Assembly (NCBI GenBank): GCA_036426205.1
Contig: CM071570.1
Span: forward strand, 146,532,166-146,596,165
Direction of reading: 5' to 3'
DNA: 64,000 bases
From: Ascaphus truei
Taxonomy: Eukaryota; Chordata; Amphibia; Anura; Ascaphidae
The notes beneath the pieces are model-generated. The model did no database searches. It was not told the DNA's origin and saw only the letters and a list, made by a program, of their open reading frames with translations. How positions within the stretch are numbered: position 1 is the first letter of the stretch; every line of letters begins with the position of its first letter. Below are positions 57,158-64,000 of the stretch, piece after piece. A program made the position numbers and the translations under genes.

Positions 57158-58819
57158 ATGAACCTGCTATTTATTTTAACTTTTTTCTTTCTCCTGGCCT
57201 CATGGAGATGTTACTCCCTCTATCCACTACAGACTCCTCCATCCTGGCCCACACTCAACATCACCATACACCCTGGACTACTCAAAAGCCTTGCACTATC
57301 TACTGAATGTTGGTGGAGAACTCTAAAAACCAGCACACCAACCACCGCTCACTCTAATGGCAAACACCACAAATCTACAACTTGCAAACAACTAACCAAA
57401 TTTCTACTCATACTATTACTCTCTTTAGCAGGTGATATTGAACCTAACCCAGGTCCTCCCATTTCAGCTCTGTCCCATGCCCCTGAGAATTCCACCTTTA
57501 AATTCCAAAAAGGGCTATCTGTCGCCCATATAAATATCCGGAGCCTGCTGCCCAAACTGGATGAACTAAGGGCATGGTGCCTTATGCATAAACCCAAAGC
57601 CATCGTTCTTACAGAAACATGGCTAACCCATAAAACCCCTGATGCACATATTGCCATTCAGGGATACTCAATTTTTAGGAGAGATAGGTCAAAGAGAGGA
57701 GGAGGGGTGTTATTTTACATTGCAGACACCTTACAATTTACACTGTTAAATTGCCCCCCAAGCCCACCCTCTTTTGAAACTCTAGTTGGCAAAATCTGCC
57801 TCCCCTTTTCTAAGCCCATCTTGCTTGCTGGCATCTACCGCCCCCCTAAAGCCCCTCTACAATCCCTGACTGATATCACCCAATTTCTTGGCTCCATTTC
57901 CTCTCTGAATGAGAAGAGTGAGCTGCTAGTTCTAGGGGATTTCAACTTCAATTGGCTTGACCCTAAAAACCACAAAATCCAGATACAACTCAAGTCACTT
58001 AACCTATCACAACTCATTTCCCAACCCACACGGATAAACCTGAAATCGCATAACCATTCCTTGCTAGACTGGATTCTCTCCTCAAACCCAAGCATAATCC
58101 AATCCTCTGGCATCCTTCCTGATATTTTCAGTGACCATGCAATAGTGTACTGTGTAAGGAGAATTAAACCGCCCCATTCAAGCCCTAAAGTTCTCCTCAC
58201 TAGAACATTTAAAAACTTTAACCCACAACAGTTTCTGGATGACCTTACCAACTGCCCATGGCACAGATTCGATTTAATTCCCGACCCCAATTCTGCGCTG
58301 GACTATTTCCAATCCGAGTTCTTAAAACTCTGCGATACCCATGCTCCACTATGCAAAATAAGGGTACGGGGGGCCCACCTTCCATGGGTTACAACTGACC
58401 TTATAGCACTCTACCAGTTCAGGGATGCCTTGTGGAAAAGCTACAAAGTAACTGGCACTACCAAGGATCTCAATCCCTACAGATGCATGCGGAACATGTG
58501 CACAAGGCAAACAAGGCATGCAAAAGCACAATATTACTCTGACAATCTCCACCAAAATACATCAAACCCAGCTAACTTCTGGAAGGTTATCAACAATATA
58601 TTCCAGCCTCCTAACCATCAACAACCAAGTAATATCACTAAGGGGGATATTACTCTGACAAACCCCACTGACATTGCAAATGCATTCAATGATTACTTTG
58701 TGGGGTGTGCCACTAACTTATTAGCGAAACGCAGCACAAACCCCAAACATGAATCTCATCCTTGGGAGTATCCCTACAGTCCCACCCCCTCCCAACACTG
58801 CCCACAATTTTCAATTTAG
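57158..58819 (+). CDS. L2-clade ORF: N-terminal 2A-like segment and APE endonuclease
   Basis: This is a 553-codon frame. Residues 1-18 (MNLLFILTFFFLLASWRC) are strongly hydrophobic and look like a signal peptide. Residues 81-91 are hydrophobic again and lead into GDIEPNPGP (92-100), which fits the 2A consensus D-[VI]-E-x-N-P-G-P. From about residue 116 an APE endonuclease follows: VAHINIRSLLPKLDEL, VLTETWL, RGGGVLFYI, LLAGIYRPPK, LVLGDFNFNW, LLDWILSS and SDHAIVYC, all catalytic motifs intact. The start of the RT linker (about residues 430-540) comes before a frameshift near 58800 that makes a premature stop. The protein nicks target DNA for reverse transcription. An alternative ATG at 57067 lies in another frame and is less likely. 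Confidence 0.8.
   Translation: MNLLFILTFFFLLASWRCYSLYPLQTPPSWPTLNITIHPGLLKSLALSTECWWRTLKTSTPTTAHSNGKHHKSTTCKQLTKFLLILLLSLAGDIEPNPGPPISALSHAPENSTFKFQKGLSVAHINIRSLLPKLDELRAWCLMHKPKAIVLTETWLTHKTPDAHIAIQGYSIFRRDRSKRGGGVLFYIADTLQFTLLNCPPSPPSFETLVGKICLPFSKPILLAGIYRPPKAPLQSLTDITQFLGSISSLNEKSELLVLGDFNFNWLDPKNHKIQIQLKSLNLSQLISQPTRINLKSHNHSLLDWILSSNPSIIQSSGILPDIFSDHAIVYCVRRIKPPHSSPKVLLTRTFKNFNPQQFLDDLTNCPWHRFDLIPDPNSALDYFQSEFLKLCDTHAPLCKIRVRGAHLPWVTTDLIALYQFRDALWKSYKVTGTTKDLNPYRCMRNMCTRQTRHAKAQYYSDNLHQNTSNPANFWKVINNIFQPPNHQQPSNITKGDITLTNPTDIANAFNDYFVGCATNLLAKRSTNPKHESHPWEYPYSPTPSQHCPQFSI
57434..57457 (+). other. 2A-like translational recoding motif (DIEPNPGP)
   Basis: The codons read DIEPNPGP in frame, preceded by the hydrophobic stretch FLLILLLSLAG. 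All invariant 2A positions are present. In 2A peptides the ribosome skips the bond between the last Gly and Pro, here residues 99 and 100 of the ORF. 2A-like motifs are known in several non-LTR retrotransposons. Activity here is inferred. Confidence 0.6.
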
Positions 58820-60386
58820 CCCAGTATCTGAAGAGGAGATTACACAAGCGCTCCTCAAACTAAAACTAAGCAGCCAATGTGGACCCGACTTACTACAATC
58901 TAGGTTCCTATGACTTGATGCCTCAGCCATCGCCAAACCAATTGCGTCCATAGTCAACTCTATCCTGTCTGCAGGCCATATCCCTAAGACCTGGAAAACT
59001 GCCAGAGTTGTCCCAATCTTCAAAAGTTGGGACAAAAGCACTGTCTCAAACTACAGGCCAATCTCACTTCTCCCAATTCTATCCAAAGTTATGGAAAAAT
59101 GTGTCCACTCCCAATTAAGCGATTTCTAAACCAAGACAAATTTCCCTAGCCAATTCCAGTCTGGGTTTCATCCCAAACACTCCACCGTAACTACCCTGCT
59201 AAAAGTTTGCAATGAAATCCAGTGTGGAATGGAACGGGGACAACTCACTGGTGCAGTATTCCTAGATTTTGCAAAGGCTTTTGACACAGTTGATCATGTT
59301 ATCCTGCTTAACAAACTCCAGAGCTCTGGAATAGGGAAACATGCTTTAAACTGGTTTCAGTCCTACCTATCAGGAAGAACCCAACATGTGTCCATCTCAG
59401 GCTCTAACTCCAACCCCCTGGATATCACCTGTGGTGTCCCGCAAGGCTCTGTTCTGGGGCCCCTACTCTTCTCAGTGTTCATTAATGATCTTCCCACAGC
59501 TTTTAAGGAAGCCTCAATACACATGTATGCAGATGACACAATCCTATATGCACACAGCCATAGCCTCTCTGACCTTCAACACATACTTCAGTCTGACTTT
59601 TTGAGACTCGAAAACTGGATTTCCCAAAACAAATTGTTTTTAAACACTGACAAGACTGTAACAATGGTATTTGGGACCAAGACTAAATTTGTAAAGCTTC
59701 CAGTGACGGAGCTCCTGATTAGAACCAACGCTAACACCACCCTAACACCTGTCACTAGTTTTAAATATCTGGGCTTATGGTTTAACTCCCACTTAACATT
59801 TGGGATGCACATTGATACCCTGACAACCAAGACCTATGCCAAACTAGGGGTACTTTACAGGAACAAATCCTCCCTAAGTCTCCTGGTCAGAAAACTTATT
59901 GCAAAGCAGATGCTAATGCCAATTATTGACTATGGAGACATAGTATATGGCTCGGCTCCTCAAACCCACCTTATCAAACTTGACACCCTCTACAATTCAA
60001 TTTGTCATTTTGTTCTCCAATGCAACTACAACACACATCACTGCGATATGCTCAAAGAACTAGATTGGTCATCACTAGAGTCTAGGCGCAAAGTTCACCT
60101 TTCCTGTCTTGCCTTTAAATTCTTCATGGGCAAGCTACCCAGCTACCTGAACAAGCTCCTCACCCCTACCACATGCAGCACCTATCACCTGAGATCCGAC
60201 TCCAAAAGACTATTCATGGTCCCAAGGCTCAACAAAATATCCGGACGTTCCTCCTTCTTCTTCCGCGCACCCCAAAACTGGAACAACCTACCAGAGACTC
60301 TCATATCCACCACCAGCTTAAGTTCTTTCAAATCTAAGGCTGTCTCACACTTTAATCTGGTCTGTAACTGTTTCATACGCCCATAA
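58800..60386 (+). pseudogene. L2-clade reverse transcriptase, two stops
   Basis: After the frameshift the frame reads SPVSEEEITQALLKLK, with stops at 58911-58913 and 59127-59129, then is open from 59229 to 60386. RT motifs are NYRPISLLPILSKVMEK, FLDFAKAFDTVDH, GVPQGSVLGPLLFSVFINDLP and the catalytic MYADDTILYAHS. The thumb and C-terminal domain run to LPETLISTTSLSSFKSK. The active site is intact, so only the frameshift and two stops inactivate it. It would copy the LINE RNA at the nicked target. Confidence 0.85.
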
Positions 60387-61129
60387 TATATATTTTCTTT
60401 AACTGTGCACGCAATGTCTTGTATATAATGTACACCTTGTTCATTTATGTAACTGTACTTGTAACCATGTATTATTTGTTTTACTCTGTGCCCAGGACAT
60501 ACTTGAAAACGAGAGGTAACTCTCAATGTATTACTTTCTGGTAAAATATTTTATAAATAAATACATAAATAAATAAATATTAAAGGTGCTCATATGTGAT
60601 AAAAGATAATAAATGGTGAACTTCGCTGCTCAACCCTCTGTGGAGGAGATCCAATTCCTCCTATCATAGGATGATGGAGAGAAGCTTGTGGGGAGCGCAG
60701 GTATCACGACATACAGGGAAAAATATATATATATATGGTGTAGTGTGTTTAAACAATTTCAACAATAGAAAAGTAAATCATGATTGGGGACTCACACTCT
60801 CCCAGTGAAATATAGGCAGTGGATACAACAATGTAGACCCAGTGAGTAGATGGTAACAGAAATCAGCAGCATATTCCCTCGGTGTGAAAAGATAACACTT
60901 AGTGCAACAATGCATGTACCAGTTAAGTGTTTATCAAGGCAACAATCATTGCACTTACATTAGACACAATGTGCTTAGACACATAACAAAATCAATGCGC
61001 AGCTCTTTCCTGTCACCAGCCCTGCTCCCGAGATGGCGTCGCGTCACTTCCGGTCGCGCTCGATCGAGATGATAAAATCACCGGGTGGCAGGGGAGATAC
61101 TGGATGACGTCTCAGGCTGCTGCAGGTTC

Positions 61130-61166
61130 AACTCTATGCGTTTCGCTGGCTTAGCAGCTTCGTCAG
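61130..61166 (-). ncRNA. Hammerhead-like core, left arm
   Basis: The minus strand reads CTGACGA (a perfect core), one extra A, stem II GCTG/CAGC around CTAAGC, GAAA, and a minimal AC/GT stem III ending in GTT. Stem I does not pair in cis, so self-cleavage is doubtful. Confidence 0.4.
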
Positions 61167-61551
61167 GGGTTCAATCTGTAGCAGTACACTTCCTAATCTA
61201 TAAATATACCTCCAATACCCTTGGTATATAGCTATCAATTATTTATTATTATTATTACTTGTTTTTATATATATATATATTATTAATTAGTCAGCTTCTG
61301 TATGTACTAGTTGTTAATAGTTAGAATTTTGTTGTTATTTATATGTAGTTTTGTTTAAATATTTTAATATTATTAAAGATATTGCTGCATTTATATTGTA
61401 TTACATTGCTAGTTAGGACTTATTGTTGTCCCGCCCATCAGCCAATCTCCAGTGATCACTCGAACTAATTGCAAGGGGTGAATCAACCCACCATCCAATC
61501 AGAACCTATTGGAGGTATATTTATAGATTAGGAAGTGTATTGCTACAGATT

Positions 61552-61600
61552 GGTCTCCTGACAAAGCTGCTAAGCCAGCGAAACGCGTAGAGTTGAACCT
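61552..61600 (+). ncRNA. Hammerhead-like core, right arm
   Basis: The plus strand reads CTGACAA (one change from the core), the same stem II and GAAA, and the AC/GT stem III. Stem I can form between GGTCTC and GAACC with one bulged base. It is the mirror partner of the copy in the left arm and differs from it at a few positions. Confidence 0.4.
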
Positions 61601-62071
61601 GCAGCAGCCAGAGACATCATCCAGCATCTCCCCTGCCACCCAGTGATTTTATCATCTCGATCGAGCGCGACCGGAAGTGACGTCACGGAGCGACCGGAAG
61701 TGACGCGACGCCATCTCGGGAGCAGGACTGGTGACAGGAAAGAGCTGCGCATTGATTTTGTTATGTTTCTAAGCACATTGTGCCTAATGTAAGTGCAATG
61801 ATTGTTGCCTTGATAAACACTTAACTGGTACATACATTGTTGCACTGTGTGTTATCTTTTCACACCGAGGGAATATGCTGCTGATTCCTGTTACCATCTA
61901 CTGACTGGGTCTACATTGTTGTATCCACTGCCTATATTTCACTGGGAGAGTGTGAGTCCCCAATCATGATTTACTTTTCTATTGTTGAAATAGTTTAAAC
62001 ACACTACACCATATATATATTTTTTTCCCTGTATGTGGTGATATCTGCGCTCCCCACAAGCTTCTCTCCAC

Positions 62072-62086
62072 TAACACTGGTGATGA
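62072..62086 (+). repeat. 15-bp target duplication, right copy
   Basis: TAACACTGGTGATGA is an exact repeat of 56899-56913. Confidence 0.8.
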
Positions 62087-62111
62087 CCTGTTGGTCCCAA
62101 CCTCACGATGA

Positions 62112-62112
62112 T

Positions 62113-62193
<81 letters not shown>
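62112..62193. repeat. (GAT)n microsatellite
   Basis: About 27 near-perfect GAT units are present. A minus-strand poly-His frame across it is an artefact of the repeat. Confidence 0.95.
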
Positions 62194-62196
<3 letters not shown>

Positions 62197-62401
62197 CTGG
62201 TAAGAACTCCCTTTCTATTTTCTTTTTCTTTTATACTAAAAGGTGAATGGGGATCAAATATTTCCAATGCAATTAGATTAAAAAAATAAGGTCCCACTCC
62301 CACTTATTCATCATCTTTTCTGGCTACCACCATGGTCAAGATGACCACCAACACAAGTACAAAACCCACCCACCCCCTCCTTTTCAAATTTAACTAGACA
62401 T

Positions 62402-63372
62402 ATAGGGGCCTATGCAATAAGCGTTCATAAGCCACTTATCAACCACTTATCGCCAAAATGCCTACTGCTATTCAGTAAGCGATGATAAGTGGGTGATAAA
62501 AGACTGAATCGCTCAAAAAAATGATCATAAAAAAAAAATCACGGAGGCAGCGGTGATAAACCACTTATCACTGCTTTTCGGCATGTTCATAAACTCCCGC
62601 AATTCTAGCAGCAGTGATTAGGCTATGAATGCCTATCACCGCTCTAGAATGGTGATTTTATCACAAAATCCTCATGCCAGAAAAGGTTGGTGTGAAGGTG
62701 TTGGAACCCTGCAGAGAAGCGGTGAGATGGGACTTAGAAAAAAAAATACATTTTTCCTGCATAGGATTTATGCCAGGAATCTCTGGAGCTGATATACATT
62801 AATATTAGCACCAGAGACCCCTGGCATGAACCCTATGCAATAAAAATGCATTTACAGTAACCTTCTTTTCCATAGCGGATAGCCTCAGGGACACCCTACA
62901 TCCCGAGATACAGCCCAGTTATGGGGTGCCAGTATCTCCTATGCATTTAAATTTCCACGTCACATGACCATGGGAATAAAATGCATAGGAGATACCAGCA
63001 CCCCATATCGAGGCCTGTATCTTGGGAAGTAGGGGGTCCCCGAGGCTGAAACCAATGCAGTTCAGCTCAGGAGACCCCCTGCTCATCTAAACTATTATCA
63101 AAATTAAAATTTATACACATGCATTTCGGGTGAGATTTGCACAGGGAGAGATGGCTCTCTCAGAGCAGCTCTCTCTGCAGCAGATACAACTCGTCGGGAA
63201 AGGCCTTTTCAGAGGGTCATTCATCAGATCACCGGCTAATCGCCCGTTTTGTGAATTTTGCTATGAAAGGTAATAAAGGCTTTCTGAATACCGTGATACC
63301 AACGCTCATAAAAACGGTGATTTAAATGACCCGATGATTTTTTTAATGAACCTTTAGTGCACGAGGCCCATA
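62402..63372 (+). repeat. Palindrome-rich interspersed repeat, about 970 bp
   Basis: The left end ATAGGGGCCTATGCA and the reverse complement of the right end (CTATGGGCCTCGTGCA) are similar, which suggests inverted termini. Inner parts share phrases with 46556-46955. A hairpin with 23-bp arms lies at 62923-62945 and 62982-63004 (GGGGTGCCAGTATCTCCTAT and its near complement). There is no coding capacity; the class is unknown. Confidence 0.55.
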
Positions 63373-64000
63373 GTTTTAATAATTCACTGAGTGATCAATA
63401 ATGTGTATCTGGTTTAACTATCTCCTCCAAACGCACAATCACATGGCATCAAGAGAATGTTGCTAATTATGCTAATTTAATGGATCGTTAAAAATGTAAT
63501 GCACAATGACTTTAATGCTTTGCAAATTGTTGTGAACTGTGATGTTTTTGCTTTTTTTTGTTGAAACAATATGGTTTGCAAACTTGAGATTAAAGTTTGC
63601 ACATCTCTAATGACTGCAAACAAATCCTTTGTCAAAATACATATAATTTGTTTATAAGATAAGAAAATGATAGAGATTTGTAAGTTTCTCGAAAAAATTC
63701 TCCATGCATTCATTACATTTTCCATAGGTCCAAACTGTGTGAAAAGTATTATTTAGGTTGCAGTTTCTTTAGTTCTTTGCTAGTTCATCCGATATGCAAA
63801 TTTAGTACGTACTTGAGAAAGTAGAACAGGGTAGCTCATGTTGTTATAATGAGAAAAAGACTCCCAGTAGCTATAAAAATCTGGTGATCTTACCATATCC
63901 ATTATATATACAACAGTATTGCAACTATAAACATTTGCATCCATTTTGTTTCCCAAAATGGGCCTGTTTTGTGAGATAAGACACTATTTATCATTCAAAC
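63373..64000. other. AT-rich end of the window, nothing recognised
   Basis: There is no ORF with a domain, no repeat structure and no match to other parts of the window. Confidence 0.4.

Larger units (their letters stand above)
56998..60584 (+). mobile_element. L2/CR1-clade LINE, near full length
   Basis: The order is a short 5' region, an N-terminal segment with a 2A-like motif, an APE endonuclease, a reverse transcriptase and a 3' end with (ATAA)n near 60553-60582. The domain order, lack of a separate L1-type ORF1 and the short A-T repeat tail fit the CR1 superfamily, L2-like. One frameshift near 58800 and two stops (58911, 59127) break the protein, so it is recently dead rather than ancient. 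It lies inside the PLE-like palindromic unit. Confidence 0.85.
60675..62070. repeat. Large inverted repeat, arms about 550 bp, spacer 291 bp
   Basis: The left arm 60675-61216 pairs with the right arm 61508-62070 along its length. The right arm carries an extra copy of GAGCGACCGGAAGTGAC of about 20 bases, which accounts for its greater length. The spacer 61217-61507 is AT-rich and unpaired. The inner edge is ATTGGAGGTATATTTA and its complement; the outer edge is TGGAGAGAAGCTTGTGGGGA and its complement. Confidence 0.85.
56914..62071 (-). mobile_element. Palindromic PLE-like unit with a nested L2 LINE
   Basis: A 15-bp direct repeat flanks the block. Without the L2 LINE (about 56998-60584) it is roughly 1.6 kb: a short tail (56914-56997), a 90-base piece (60585-60674), and a large inverted repeat (60675-62070). 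Both arms carry hammerhead-like cores of the sort found in Penelope-like elements. The tail's TTAAAAA...AGGCGCTTCT resembles the reverse complement of the end of the insertion at 41728-42675. There is no RT or nuclease coding sequence, so it is a non-autonomous or truncated copy. Confidence 0.65.

Noticed and set aside
62103..62303. 66-codon ORF with a poly-His tract
   Set aside because: The poly-His is the GAT microsatellite read on the minus strand; flanking residues show no domain.

Overview
The window is repeat-dense vertebrate DNA with no host gene that I can recognise. It contains L1-type LINEs, GIY-YIG Penelope-like elements (PLEs), a Gmr1-type Ty3/Gypsy element with a SCAN-like Gag, an L2/CR1-clade LINE and many palindromic or MITE-like families. 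That mixture suggests an amphibian, most likely a frog or toad. This is an inference from repeat content, not a species identification.

Layout. 1-1100: minus-strand 5' LTR, primer-binding site and leader ORFs of a Gypsy element running off the left edge. 1101-3964: old interspersed repeats carrying a 399-bp MITE, a 184-bp MITE, a foldback element and an LTR fragment. 3965-14640: two degraded minus-strand L1 elements back to back. 14700-18755: pieces of Penelope-like elements in opposite orientations, with hammerhead-ribozyme-like cores. 18756-23080: the 5' half of a plus-strand L1, then a minisatellite and a CA tract. 23741-30161: no recognisable gene, ending in a noisy tandem array. 30162-37131: a second, indel-ridden copy of 17657-23740 ending in an assembly gap, probably an assembly artefact. 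37346-39337: the reverse-transcriptase half of an L1, interrupted at 39338 by a 6-kb Gypsy element (39338-45370) that has integrase before reverse transcriptase and carries a 948-bp palindromic insertion. 45372-45905: another PLE reverse-transcriptase fragment. 47047-51754: a complete but pol-less LTR element with 1.26-kb LTRs, a 4-bp target duplication and ORFs I cannot assign. 51755-56898: AT-rich, with a CORE-SINE-like repeat. 56914-62071: a large palindromic PLE-like unit with a 15-bp target duplication, split by an L2-clade LINE whose first ORF carries a 2A-like motif. 62112-64000: a GAT microsatellite and one more palindrome-rich repeat.

The genes here form no pathway. They are nested and decaying mobile elements. 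The points most worth a second look are the pol-less LTR element whose LTRs carry ZNF143-, NRF1- and YY1-like sites, the 2A-like motif behind a hydrophobic N-terminus in the L2 LINE, the hammerhead-like structure at 16907-16954, the palindromic PLE insertions with 13-15-bp target duplications, and the likely false duplication at 27241-37131.
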